This document shows, piece by piece, positions 18,278 to 26,064 of a stretch of 64,000 nt of DNA; within the stretch, counting starts at the first letter, position 1; each line of letters begins with the position of its first letter. The notes below the pieces were generated by a model. It did not search any database. It had not been told where the DNA came from and saw only the letters and a program-made list of their open reading frames with translations. The stretch covers positions 434,001 to 498,000 of the forward strand of contig CAVUPB010000008.1 in the NCBI GenBank assembly GCA_963743275.1, written 5' to 3'. Source of the DNA: JALYLC01 sp963743275. Lineage in GTDB: Bacteria; Actinomycetota; Thermoleophilia; Gaiellales; JALYLC01. The position numbers and the translations under genes are program-made.

Positions 18278-19000
18278 GTGACGCGACGCCTCGTCGACCT
18301 CTCCATGCCGGTGCACCCGGACATGCTGACCTTCCCGCGCGTGCCGCCGCCCGCGCTCTGCGTGTACGAGTCGCACGAGGACTTCGCGACGCGCATCGGC
18401 GCGGCCGCCTACGGCGTGACGTCGCTGACGGGCAGCTACCTGGTGGTGCAGAACGACCACGTCGGCACGCACATGGACGCGCGCAAGCACATCGTCCCGA
18501 CGGCCGGCGGCCCCGAGACGATCCCGCTCGAGTGGTGCTACGGCGACGGCGTGCTGCTCGACTTCCGCGAGTGCGCGAGCGGCTACGTGATCACCGAGGA
18601 CGACGTCAAGGCCGAGCTCAAGCGCATGGACTACGAGCTCAAGCCGCGCGACATCGTCATCAACTGGACGGGCGCCGGCGACTACAACACGGAGGAGCGC
18701 TACCGCACCGACCACCCGGGCATGTCCGCGGCGGCCACCCGCTGGCTGATCGCACAGGGCGTGCGCATGATGGGCTGCGACGCGATCACGTTCGACCCGC
18801 CGGTCTGGGCGATGTTCGAGAAGAAGCTCTTCTGGGAGGCCCACCGCGTGATGTGGGACGAGGAGTACTGGCACCTCGAGAACATGATGAACCTCGGCGC
18901 GATCGGCCGGCAGCACGGCTTCACGCTGAGCGTCCTGCCGGTCAAATGGTGCGCCACGACCGCCGCGCCGGTGCGCGCCGTCGCGATCGTCGAGGACTGA
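18278..19000 (+). CDS. Cyclase-family metal-dependent hydrolase (kynurenine formamidase fold)
   Basis: A 240-residue protein of the cyclase / arylformamidase family. The metal-binding signature is DHVGTHMDARKH at residues 67-78 (HxGTHxDxxxH), and DLSMPVHPDM lies at the N-terminus. Family members hydrolyse amides or lactones with Zn or Mn. A Shine-Dalgarno-like AGGGAG precedes GTG 18278, which lies 10 bases after the previous stop. Placed between the two halves of the split dikinase, it is likely part of the same pathway, perhaps opening a ring or amide made later. The substrate cannot be read from sequence. Confidence 0.85.
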   Translation: MTRRLVDLSMPVHPDMLTFPRVPPPALCVYESHEDFATRIGAAAYGVTSLTGSYLVVQNDHVGTHMDARKHIVPTAGGPETIPLEWCYGDGVLLDFRECASGYVITEDDVKAELKRMDYELKPRDIVINWTGAGDYNTEERYRTDHPGMSAAATRWLIAQGVRMMGCDAITFDPPVWAMFEKKLFWEAHRVMWDEEYWHLENMMNLGAIGRQHGFTLSVLPVKWCATTAAPVRAVAIVED

Positions 19001-19006
19001 CCGCCG

Positions 19007-19873
19007 GTGATCCTCCCCTTCACCGACCCTGCCTGCCAGGACGTCGGGGTGGCGGGCGGCAAGGGCGCGAGCCTGGCGGCGGCGACGGCGCAGGGCCTTC
19101 CGGTGCCGCCGGGCTGGGTCGTCTGCTCGAGCGCGTTCGAGCAGGCGGTCGGAGCGCGCGCGGACGAGCTGCGCGCATTCGCGCGCGCGCACGATCACGA
19201 AGGGGCCGTGGCGCTCGTGGGCGAGCTCGCGCGGCCCGATCTCGGCGAGGCCTTCGCGGCGCTCGGCGCCACGCGCGTCGCGGTGCGCTCGAGCGCGGTC
19301 GCCGAGGACTCGGATGCGGCCAGCTTCGCGGGCCAGCAGGAGACGTACCTGGGGGTGCCGGACGCGGTCACCGCGGCGGAGCGCGTCGTCGACTGCTGGG
19401 CCTCGTTCTTCAGCGAGCGCGCGCTCTTCTACCGCTCTCGCAAGGGCTCGCTCGACGACCTCCGCATGGCGGTCGTGATCCAGCAGATGGTGGCCGCCGA
19501 CGTCTCGGGCGTGCTCTTCACGATCGACCCCGTGGCGCGGCGCCGCGATCAGATGGTCGTCGAGGCGGTCTTCGGGCTCGGCGAGCCGGCGGTCTCCGGC
19601 GAGCTCACGCCCGACAACTACACGATGAAGCGCGACGGCAGCGTGAAGCGGCGCCGCATCGTCACGCAGCCGTGGGCGCTGATCGGCGGCGAGCACGTCG
19701 ACCTCTCGCCCGAGGACGGCGCGCGCGAGACGCTCACGGAGGGCGACCTCGCGCGGCTCGCCGAGCTCGGGCGGGCGCTCGAGGAGCGCAACGGCGCGCC
19801 GCAGGACATCGAGTGGGCCATCTCCGCCGGCGCGCTGTACGTGCTGCAGTCGCGTCCGGTGACGACCCTGTGA
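19007..19873 (+). CDS. PEP/pyruvate-binding ATP-grasp subunit of a split dikinase
   Basis: A 288-residue stand-alone version of the N-terminal nucleotide-binding domain of PEP synthase. GGKGASLAAATAQGLPVPPG holds the conserved lysine, VAVRSSAVAEDSDAASFAGQ is the family signature, followed by VIQQMVAADVSGVLFTIDP and QDIEWAISAGALYVLQSRPV at the end. It should bind ATP and phosphorylate the swivel histidine of the 16547 protein, releasing AMP after a second transfer. GTG 19007 is 6 bases after the cyclase stop. It ends GTGA-coupled to the HD gene. Pairing with the 16547 product is inferred from complementary domains and the shared operon. Confidence 0.87.
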   Translation: MILPFTDPACQDVGVAGGKGASLAAATAQGLPVPPGWVVCSSAFEQAVGARADELRAFARAHDHEGAVALVGELARPDLGEAFAALGATRVAVRSSAVAEDSDAASFAGQQETYLGVPDAVTAAERVVDCWASFFSERALFYRSRKGSLDDLRMAVVIQQMVAADVSGVLFTIDPVARRRDQMVVEAVFGLGEPAVSGELTPDNYTMKRDGSVKRRRIVTQPWALIGGEHVDLSPEDGARETLTEGDLARLAELGRALEERNGAPQDIEWAISAGALYVLQSRPVTTL

Positions 19874-20421
19874 CGAGCGCCGCGGACCTGCTCGACGAGG
19901 GCGTCGCGTGGGTGCGCGCCGAGCACCCCCATGCCGAGCACCTCGAGCGGACGCTGTACTGGGCGCGCGAGCTCGCTCCGGAGGCCCGCGGGGTGCTGCT
20001 CCTGGCCGCGTTGCTGCACGACATCGAGCGCGCCGCGCCCGACCCGGCTTCGGGCTTCGACTCGGCGCGCGACTGGTCGCGCGACGCCTACGTCGACTAC
20101 CACCAGGGGCGCTCGGCCGGGCACCTCGCGCGCTGGATGGCCGAGCGCGGCGCCGCGCCCGGCGAGATCGCGGGGTGCGTCGCGCTGGTCGCGGTGCACG
20201 AGCGCGGCGGCTGGCCCGAGGCCGACCTGCTGCAGGCGGCCGACTCGCTCTCGTTCATCGAGACGCTCACGCCGCTTCTGCACCGCTGGGTCGAGAGCGG
20301 GCGCTCGACGCCCGAGAACGCGCTTGCGAAGCTCGACTTCATGTGGGACCGGATCCGCGTCCCCGCCGCGCGCGAGCGCGGCCGTGCGCTCTACGAGGCC
20401 GCGCGCGAGGACTGGGCGTGA
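19870..20421 (+). CDS. HD-domain phosphohydrolase-like protein
   Basis: A 183-residue helical protein with HD-superfamily metal ligands: HPHAEHLERTLYWAREL, then LLAALLHDIERAAPD with the His-Asp pair, and VALVAVHERGGWPEADLLQAADSLSFIE with the late His and Asp. HD proteins cleave phosphoesters or nucleotides. GTG 19870 overlaps the upstream stop (GTGA), and the next start overlaps its own stop the same way, so it is firmly inside the operon. Since the operon starts with a phosphorylating dikinase, a dephosphorylating step is plausible but unproven. Confidence 0.82.
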   Translation: MTSAADLLDEGVAWVRAEHPHAEHLERTLYWARELAPEARGVLLLAALLHDIERAAPDPASGFDSARDWSRDAYVDYHQGRSAGHLARWMAERGAAPGEIAGCVALVAVHERGGWPEADLLQAADSLSFIETLTPLLHRWVESGRSTPENALAKLDFMWDRIRVPAARERGRALYEAAREDWA

Positions 20422-21179
20422 CGCGCTGGCTGTGGCCGGAGACGCTCGCGGAGGCGATCGGGCTGCGCGTCTCGCTCGGCGACGACGCGCTGCCGATCGC
20501 CGGCGGGACGTTCGTCGGCGTGCTCGCCCAGACCGGCTTCATCGAGCTGCCCGAGAACGTCATCGCGCTCGGCCGCGTCGCGGGCCTCGCCGGCATCGAG
20601 CGCGACGGCGACACGCTCGCGATCGGGGCGATGACGACGCACTCCGCGATCGAGCGGAGCGCCGTCGTGGCCGACGGCTGGGGCGCGCTCGCGCAGTGCT
20701 TCGGCGAGGTCGCGAACGTGCGCGTGCGCAACGCGGCGACGATCGGCGGCGTGCTCGCCGACGCCGACTATGCGAGCGACCCGCCGTCGATGCTGCTCGC
20801 GCTCGACGCGCGCGTCGAGATCGCAGGCCCCGGAGGCGTGCGCGAGCTGACCGTGGACGAGCTCATCCTCGGCCACTACGAGACGGCGATCGAGCCCGGC
20901 GAGCTGGTCGTCCGGGTGCGCATCCCGCGGCCGCGCGCGGCCGCATACGTGAAGTTCCGCTCGCGCTCGAGCGAGGACCGGCCGTGCGTCGCCGTGGCCG
21001 CGGCGCGGCTCGCGAGCGGCGAGGAGCGCGTCGCCGTCGGCGCCGTGAGCGACCGCCCGCTGCTGCTCGGCGACGTGGCGGACGCCGAGATCATCAGCGA
21101 CCTGCGCGGCAGCGCCGGCTACCGCCGGCGCATGGTCGACGTGCACGCGCGCCGCGCGCTGGAGCTCCTCGATGGATGA
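20418..21179 (+). CDS. Molybdenum hydroxylase, FAD-binding subunit
   Basis: A 253-residue CoxM/XdhB-like subunit. The FAD pyrophosphate loop is LPIAGGTFVGVLAQ (residues 28-41); VRVRNAATIGGVLADAD is the second FAD motif. Only two cysteines are present, so it lacks the extra 4Fe-4S insert of 4-hydroxybenzoyl-CoA reductase beta. It passes electrons from the 2Fe-2S subunit to an acceptor. GTG 20418 sits in a GTGA overlap with the HD gene, and its stop overlaps the ATG of the large subunit by 8 bases, giving the order FAD - Mo - FeS. Confidence 0.9.
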   Translation: MTRWLWPETLAEAIGLRVSLGDDALPIAGGTFVGVLAQTGFIELPENVIALGRVAGLAGIERDGDTLAIGAMTTHSAIERSAVVADGWGALAQCFGEVANVRVRNAATIGGVLADADYASDPPSMLLALDARVEIAGPGGVRELTVDELILGHYETAIEPGELVVRVRIPRPRAAAYVKFRSRSSEDRPCVAVAAARLASGEERVAVGAVSDRPLLLGDVADAEIISDLRGSAGYRRRMVDVHARRALELLDG

Positions 21180-23340
21180 TCGCGTCAGCGCGCGGCTCGC
21201 CTACAGCCAGGATGCCGTGCTCCCGGGGATGCTGCACGGGCGCGTGCTGCGCTCGCCCTACCCGCACGCGCGCATCGGGGCGGTGCGCGTCGTGGCGCCG
21301 CTGCCCGACGGCTGCGTCGCGCTCCTGCCCGAAGACGTCGCCGACACCCGCCTCTACGGCTGCCTCGTGCCGGACACGCCGGTGCTCGCGCGCGGCGTCG
21401 CGCGCTTCGTCGGCGACCCCGTGGCGGCCGTGGCCGCGCCCAGCGAGCGCGCGGCCGCCCGCGCGCTCGCGTGCCTCGAGGCCGACTACGAGCCGCTGCC
21501 CGAGGCGACCACCATGGACGCCGCCCTCGCCGCCGGCGCGCCGCATCTGCACGACGTCGGCGAGCTGCAGCGCGCCGAGGGCACCTGGAGCGGGCTCCGG
21601 CCCGGCGGCGGCAACCTCCTGCACACGTTCCGGCTCCTGCACGGCCGCGGCGAGGCGGGGTTCGACGAGGCGGAGGTCGTCGTCGAGGGCGAGTGGGAGT
21701 GCGCGGGCGCCGCGCACGCCCCGCTCGAGCCGCACGCGGCGCTGGCCGAGTGGAGCGGCGGGCGCCTGGCGGTGTGGACCGGCACGCAGACGCCGTTCAA
21801 CGTCCGCCGCGAGCTCGCCTGGGCGTTCGGGCTCGCCGAGGACGACGTCCGCATCGTCTCGCCGCCGATGGGTGGCAGCTTCGGCGCGAAGACGTTCACG
21901 CGCATCGAGGCGATCACGGCCGCGCTCGCCCGCAAGGCGGGCAGACCGGTGCGTCTCGTCCTGCCCCGCTCCGAGGTCTTCGTGACGCTCGTGCGCCACC
22001 CGGCGCGCTTCCGCGTGCGCCTCGGCGCGCGCCGTGACGGGACGTTCGTCGCCCGGCGCGTGTGGGCCGACTGGGACACCGGCGCATACGCGGACACGGG
22101 CCCGAACGTCGCCATGAAGGGCGGCTGGGCGGCGGTCGGCCCGTACCGCTTCGATCACGTCGAGGTGCACTCGCGCTGCATCTACACGAACTCCCCGTCC
22201 GCCGGGGCCTTCCGCGGCTACGCCGCGACGCAGGCCGTGTGGGCCTCGGAGCAGTGCGTCGACCTGCTCGCCGAGAAGCTCGGCGCCGATCCGCTCGAGC
22301 TGCGCCTGCGCAACGTGCTGCGCGACGGCGACCGCTTCGCGACGGGCGAGACCCTGCACGACTTCCACGTCGCGGAGTGCCTCGAACGCGTCGCCGAGCG
22401 CATCGGCTGGAGCTCCGGACGGCGCGGCGTCGGCCTCTGCGCCGCCATGAAGGGCATGCAGACGCCGAGCCGCTCGGAGGCCCGCATCGCGCTCGCCGGG
22501 GGCCGCTTCACGGTCGAGAGCGCGACGACCGACATCGGCCAGGGCCGCGACCGCACGCTCCGCCAGCTGGCCGCCTGCTCGCTCGGCTGCGACGCGTCGA
22601 TCGTCGACACCGGAGCGGTCGACACGGATCACTCGCCGTTCGACTCGCGCACCACGTCGAGCCGCTCGGCGCACATGATGTCGGGGGCGATCGCGAACGC
22701 CGCGCTCGACCTGCGCCGGCGCCTGGCCGACGAGCTCGAGGCCAACCCGGCCGACGTGCTCTTCGTCGGAGACGCCGTCGAGATCGTCGGCTCGCCCGGG
22801 ACGCGCCGCCCGCTCGCGTCGTTCGGCTCGCTCGAGGGCAGCGGCGAGTGGGTGATCGACGGGGGCCTCGAGCCCGAGACGGGGCAGGGCGTCGCCTCCG
22901 GCCACTGGCACCAGGGCGCGGCCGCGCTGCGCGCGCGCGTCGATCCCGAGACGGGCGTGGCCGAGATCGCCGAGCTCGAGGTCGCGGTCTACGCCGGCCG
23001 CGTCGTCGACGCCTCGGGCGCCGCCCTGCAGAACGACGGGTCGATCGTGATGGGCGTCGGCAGCGCGCTCTTCGAGGCGACCGAGTACGCGGACGGGCAG
23101 ATGCTGACGACGACGTTCTCCGACTACCAGGTGCCCGCGTTCTCCGACGTGCCGCCGTTCACGGCCGAGATCGTCGAGGGCGGCGAGGACGCGGAGGTGC
23201 ACGGCCTCGGCGAGACGGCGCTGCCGCTCGTCCCGGCCGCGCTCGGCAACGCGCTGCGATCGCTCGGCGCCGCGCAGTCGCGGATGCCCGTGCGGCCCGA
23301 GGCGATCCTCGCGGCGCTGGACGCCGGGGGAGCGCCGTGA
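21172..23340 (+). CDS. Molybdenum hydroxylase, molybdopterin-binding large subunit
   Basis: A 722-residue xanthine-oxidase-family catalytic subunit, slightly shorter than CoxL/XdhC types. It has the N-terminal a/b hammerhead (GRVLRSPYPHARIGAV), the cofactor motifs GGSFGAKTF and AGAFRGYAATQAVWASE, and the catalytic glutamate in HGLGETALPLVPAALGN near the C-terminus. Such enzymes hydroxylate aromatic heterocycles, aldehydes or CoA thioesters with water as the oxygen source. No CoxL-type AYRCSFR loop is present, so it is not a CO dehydrogenase. The substrate is unknown; neighbours suggest an aromatic or N-heterocyclic compound. Confidence 0.9.
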   Translation: MDDRVSARLAYSQDAVLPGMLHGRVLRSPYPHARIGAVRVVAPLPDGCVALLPEDVADTRLYGCLVPDTPVLARGVARFVGDPVAAVAAPSERAAARALACLEADYEPLPEATTMDAALAAGAPHLHDVGELQRAEGTWSGLRPGGGNLLHTFRLLHGRGEAGFDEAEVVVEGEWECAGAAHAPLEPHAALAEWSGGRLAVWTGTQTPFNVRRELAWAFGLAEDDVRIVSPPMGGSFGAKTFTRIEAITAALARKAGRPVRLVLPRSEVFVTLVRHPARFRVRLGARRDGTFVARRVWADWDTGAYADTGPNVAMKGGWAAVGPYRFDHVEVHSRCIYTNSPSAGAFRGYAATQAVWASEQCVDLLAEKLGADPLELRLRNVLRDGDRFATGETLHDFHVAECLERVAERIGWSSGRRGVGLCAAMKGMQTPSRSEARIALAGGRFTVESATTDIGQGRDRTLRQLAACSLGCDASIVDTGAVDTDHSPFDSRTTSSRSAHMMSGAIANAALDLRRRLADELEANPADVLFVGDAVEIVGSPGTRRPLASFGSLEGSGEWVIDGGLEPETGQGVASGHWHQGAAALRARVDPETGVAEIAELEVAVYAGRVVDASGAALQNDGSIVMGVGSALFEATEYADGQMLTTTFSDYQVPAFSDVPPFTAEIVEGGEDAEVHGLGETALPLVPAALGNALRSLGAAQSRMPVRPEAILAALDAGGAP

Positions 23341-23798
23341 ACCTCCGGCTGATGCTCAACGGGGAGGCCCGCTCGTTCGCGATCGAGGGCGACGAGCCGC
23401 TGCTCGACGTCCTCCGCGACGCCGGCCTCGCGAGCGTGCGCCTGAGCTGCGGCATCGGCCTGTGCGGCGCGTGCACCGTCCTCCTCGACGGTCAGCCGAT
23501 CTCGAGCTGCCTGCTGCACGCCGGCCTGGCCGAAGGGCGCGAGGTGACGACCGTCGAGGGTCTCGCCGAGGACGACCCGGTGCTGCGCGCGTTCGACGAG
23601 AGCGGGGCGTTCCAGTGCGGCTTCTGCACGCCGGGCATGGTGCTCTCGGCGAAGGCGCTGGCCGCGGGCGATCCCGCGGCAGGGCCCGAGGACGTGCGGC
23701 ACTGGATGAACGGCAACCTCTGCCGCTGCGGCTCCTACCGGCGCATCGAGCAGGCGATCGGCAGCTATCTCGAAGAGGTGAACGGGTGCGGCTCGTGA
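23337..23798 (+). CDS. Molybdenum hydroxylase, 2Fe-2S subunit
   Basis: A 153-residue subunit with both clusters of the family: the plant-ferredoxin-type CGIGLCGACTVLLDG with a later cysteine in ISSCLLHAG, and the C-terminal helical cluster FQCGFCTPGMVLSA plus NLCRCGSYRRI. It carries electrons from molybdopterin to FAD. There is no twin-arginine or other signal, so the holoenzyme is cytosolic. GTG 23337 overlaps the large-subunit stop (GTGA), and its own end overlaps the next gene by 13 bases. Confidence 0.93.
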   Translation: MNLRLMLNGEARSFAIEGDEPLLDVLRDAGLASVRLSCGIGLCGACTVLLDGQPISSCLLHAGLAEGREVTTVEGLAEDDPVLRAFDESGAFQCGFCTPGMVLSAKALAAGDPAAGPEDVRHWMNGNLCRCGSYRRIEQAIGSYLEEVNGCGS

Positions 23799-24652
23799 CC
23801 TACGACGAGGGGCCGGGCACGCCCGAGCGCGTCGGCGTGCTGCGCGGCGACGACGTGATCGACGCCGGCTTCGACGGCGACATGACGGCGCTGATCGCAC
23901 AGGGCGATCTCGCGAGCGCGCGCGGAGCGCTCGCCTCGGGCGGTCCCGTCGCGGGCGCGCGCCTGCGCGCGCCGCTGCGGCCGCGCACGCTGCGCGACTT
24001 CCTCACGTTCGAGGGCCACAGCCGCGCAGCGATGCACGCGCTCGGGCGCGGCGGCGACCTGCCCGAGCTGTGGTACGAGGTGCCCGCGTACTACAAGGGC
24101 CTGCCCGACACGGTGATCGGGCCCGAGGACGAGATCCCGTGGCCGCGCTATTCGAGCCGCCTCGACTACGAGCTCGAGATCGCCTGCGTGATCGGGCCCG
24201 CGGGCAAGGACATCGCGAAGGCCGATGCGCGCCGGCACATCTTCGGCTGGACGATCTGGAACGACATGTCGGCGCGCGATACGCAGGCGCGTGAGCTGCC
24301 GCTCGGCATGGGCCCCGCGAAGGCCAAGGACTGGGACGGCTCGAACATCCTCGGCCCCTGCATCGCGACCGCCGACGACTTCGACGGCTTCGACGCCGAG
24401 ATGATCCTGCGCGTCAACGGCGAGGAGCGCACGCGCGCGCGCTCGTCGGCCATGCACCACTCGTTCGCCGATCTCATCGCGTACGCGTCGCAGGACACCA
24501 CGCTGCGGCCCGGCGAGGTGATCGGCTCCGGGACCGCCCCGGGCGGCGCCGGCATCGAGAGCAGGCGCTTTCTCGGCGAGGGCGACGTCATCGAACTGGA
24601 TGTCCCCGGCATCGGCGTCCTCCGCAACCGCGTCGGCGCGAGGCCGGCCTGA
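23786..24652 (+). CDS. Fumarylacetoacetate hydrolase family protein
   Basis: A 288-residue FAH-fold enzyme. The metal-binding acidic residues lie in LDYELEIACVIG (Glu-x-Glu) and KAKDWDGSNILGPCI (Asp); FGWTIWNDMSARDTQ and LIAYASQDTTLRPGEVIGSGT are also family landmarks. Members cleave C-C bonds of 1,3-diketo acids, or hydrate or decarboxylate oxo-dienoates in aromatic degradation. GTG 23786 lies inside the end of the FeS gene, so coupling is likely. Its presence points to a ring-cleavage-like pathway downstream of the Mo hydroxylase. The exact reaction is not readable. Confidence 0.88.
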   Translation: MRLVTYDEGPGTPERVGVLRGDDVIDAGFDGDMTALIAQGDLASARGALASGGPVAGARLRAPLRPRTLRDFLTFEGHSRAAMHALGRGGDLPELWYEVPAYYKGLPDTVIGPEDEIPWPRYSSRLDYELEIACVIGPAGKDIAKADARRHIFGWTIWNDMSARDTQARELPLGMGPAKAKDWDGSNILGPCIATADDFDGFDAEMILRVNGEERTRARSSAMHHSFADLIAYASQDTTLRPGEVIGSGTAPGGAGIESRRFLGEGDVIELDVPGIGVLRNRVGARPA

Positions 24653-24677
24653 GCAACAACCCCAGAAGGAGCAGCAC

Positions 24678-24977
24678 ATGGCATACGTCGTCGTCGCGAA
24701 GTGGATCGCCAAGCCCGAAGAGGTCGACGAGGTCGCGCGCTGCGTGGCCGCGATCACGCCGCTCTCGCGCGCGGAGCCCGGGATGATCCAGTACCAGCCG
24801 CACCGCGATCCCGAGGATCCGACGGTCTTCTTCATCTACGAGCAGTACGTCGACGAGGCCGCCTACCAGGCGCACGTCGACTCGCCGCACTTCAAGGAGC
24901 TCGGCTTCGGCGACGCGATCCCGCGCCTCTCGGCGCGCGAGCGCACGTTCTATTCCACGATCCACGACGAGGAGTGA
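24678..24977 (+). CDS. Antibiotic biosynthesis monooxygenase (ABM) fold protein
   Basis: A 99-residue ferredoxin-like dimeric alpha/beta-barrel protein. The pattern EPGMIQYQPHRDPEDPTVFF followed by YEQYVDEAAYQAHVDSPHF is the ABM family signature. Members act on quinols and polyphenols or serve as quinone monooxygenases and accessory proteins. A good Shine-Dalgarno (AGAAGGAG) precedes the ATG, 25 bases after the FAH gene. It is probably the last gene of the operon; about 70 bases separate it from the ApbE gene, which has its own promoter-like box. Confidence 0.82.
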   Translation: MAYVVVAKWIAKPEEVDEVARCVAAITPLSRAEPGMIQYQPHRDPEDPTVFFIYEQYVDEAAYQAHVDSPHFKELGFGDAIPRLSARERTFYSTIHDEE

Positions 24978-25049
24978 CGGATCCGCGTCCGCTTCCAGAT
25001 CCCACATATGGAGGATGCGCCCCGGGTGTCGCTGGGCAGATAGTGCGCC

Positions 25050-25946
25050 ATGAGCGAAGCGGCCCTCGAGACGCGCCCGGCCTGGGAGTGGCGCGCGATG
25101 GGCGCCACCTGGCGCCTGCGTCACACGGGGAAGGTCGAGATCGAGGTCGTCGGTGCGCTTGCGGACGCCATCGCGACCGATGAGCGGCGCTGGTCGCGGT
25201 TCCTCGCGCGCAGCGAGGTCTCACGCCTCAACCGCGCTCCCGGCGTGCCGCTGCAGGTCTCGACCGAGACGCTCGATCTGCTGCTCGCGTGCGATCACTG
25301 GCACGAGCAGACCGACGGGGCATTCTCGGTCCTGGTCGGCGGCGCGCTGATCGGCTACGGCTACCGCGAGAGCCACCGGGTGCGCTCGCCGCGCACCGCC
25401 ATCACCCCGCGCCCCGAGCCGATCCCGGAGGCGCTCGTCGTGGTCGACGCCGTGCGGCGCCTGGCCTGCGTGCCCGAGGGCACGGCGCTCGACCTGGGCG
25501 GCGTCGCGCGCATGTGGAGCGCCGAGCGCGCCGCCGCGATCGTGCGGACGCTCTCTGACGATCCCGCGATCCTGCTCGAGGTGGGCGACGACATGGTGGC
25601 GGTGCGCGGCGACCACCTCGTGGCGGTCACCGGAGGCGACGCCGACGACACCGGCCGCGCGGTCGTGTTGCGCGACGGCCACGCCCTTGCGAGCTCGTCG
25701 TGGAGCGCCCTCATCTGGTCGAACGACGACGGCGTGGCCGCCCACCACCTGATCGACCCCGCAACCGGCGCACCGTCGGAGCCGGCGAGCGCCGTCGTGA
25801 TCGCGAGCGACGCAGGCGAGGCCGACGCGCTGGCGACGGCCCTGGCCGTCCGCCCGGCGCTCGTGACCCACCTCGCGACCTGCGCGATGGTGCACACCGA
25901 CCAGGGCGAGCGCCACACGGCCGCCTGGGAGGCAGTGGCGGTCTGA
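25050..25946 (+). CDS. ApbE-like FAD:protein FMN transferase (altered active-site motif)
   Basis: A 298-residue ApbE-family protein. It has WRAMGATWRLR at the start, ERRWSRFLARSEVSRLNR, TDGAFSVLVGGAL, the core ALDLGGVARMWSAERAA, and C-terminal HHLIDPATGAPSE with DAGEADALATALAV that binds Mg. In canonical ApbE the core reads DLGG-x-x-KG; here the lysine-glycine is Arg-Met, so activity is uncertain. ApbE normally attaches FMN to Ser/Thr of partner proteins, but no partner with a flavinylation motif was noticed in the window. A GATAGT box at 25039-25044 suggests a near-leaderless start. REP-like palindromes follow immediately. Confidence 0.8.
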   Translation: MSEAALETRPAWEWRAMGATWRLRHTGKVEIEVVGALADAIATDERRWSRFLARSEVSRLNRAPGVPLQVSTETLDLLLACDHWHEQTDGAFSVLVGGALIGYGYRESHRVRSPRTAITPRPEPIPEALVVVDAVRRLACVPEGTALDLGGVARMWSAERAAAIVRTLSDDPAILLEVGDDMVAVRGDHLVAVTGGDADDTGRAVVLRDGHALASSSWSALIWSNDDGVAAHHLIDPATGAPSEPASAVVIASDAGEADALATALAVRPALVTHLATCAMVHTDQGERHTAAWEAVAV

Positions 25947-26014
25947 CGCAACGTCGGGGTCAGACCCCGACGTTGCGTGGGACGCAAAGTTGGGGTCAGA
26001 CCCCAACGTTGCGT
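25946..26014. repeat. Two tandem REP-like palindromes (GGGGTCAGACCCC core)
   Basis: Palindrome 1 (25946-25978) has perfect 16-base arms around a central A. Palindrome 2 (25982-26014) has the same layout with one arm mismatch. Both share the core GGGGTCAGACCCC and the ends ACGCAA and TTGCGT; their centres are 36 bases apart. Such strong GGGGTC-A-GACCCC hairpins resemble the scattered REP elements linked to REP-associated tyrosine transposases. They start on the last base of the apbE stop codon and could also act as a terminator. No transposase gene lies in the window. Confidence 0.75.
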
Positions 26015-26064
26015 GGGCGGGAGAGCAGGCGAGCGTTCCTCGAGTGGAGCCGAGTACGAGACCG

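Noticed and set aside
16519..18396. A 625-codon minus-strand open frame opposite the PEP-utilising gene
   Set aside because: Shadow frame without motifs; the plus strand carries the phosphohistidine domain.
16547..19873. Assignment as phenylphosphate synthase
   Set aside because: The split layout is similar, but no third small subunit or carboxylase genes are nearby, so the substrate is left open.
20418..23798. Assignment as 4-hydroxybenzoyl-CoA reductase
   Set aside because: The FAD subunit has only two cysteines and lacks the extra 4Fe-4S insert diagnostic of that enzyme, so only the broader family is supported.
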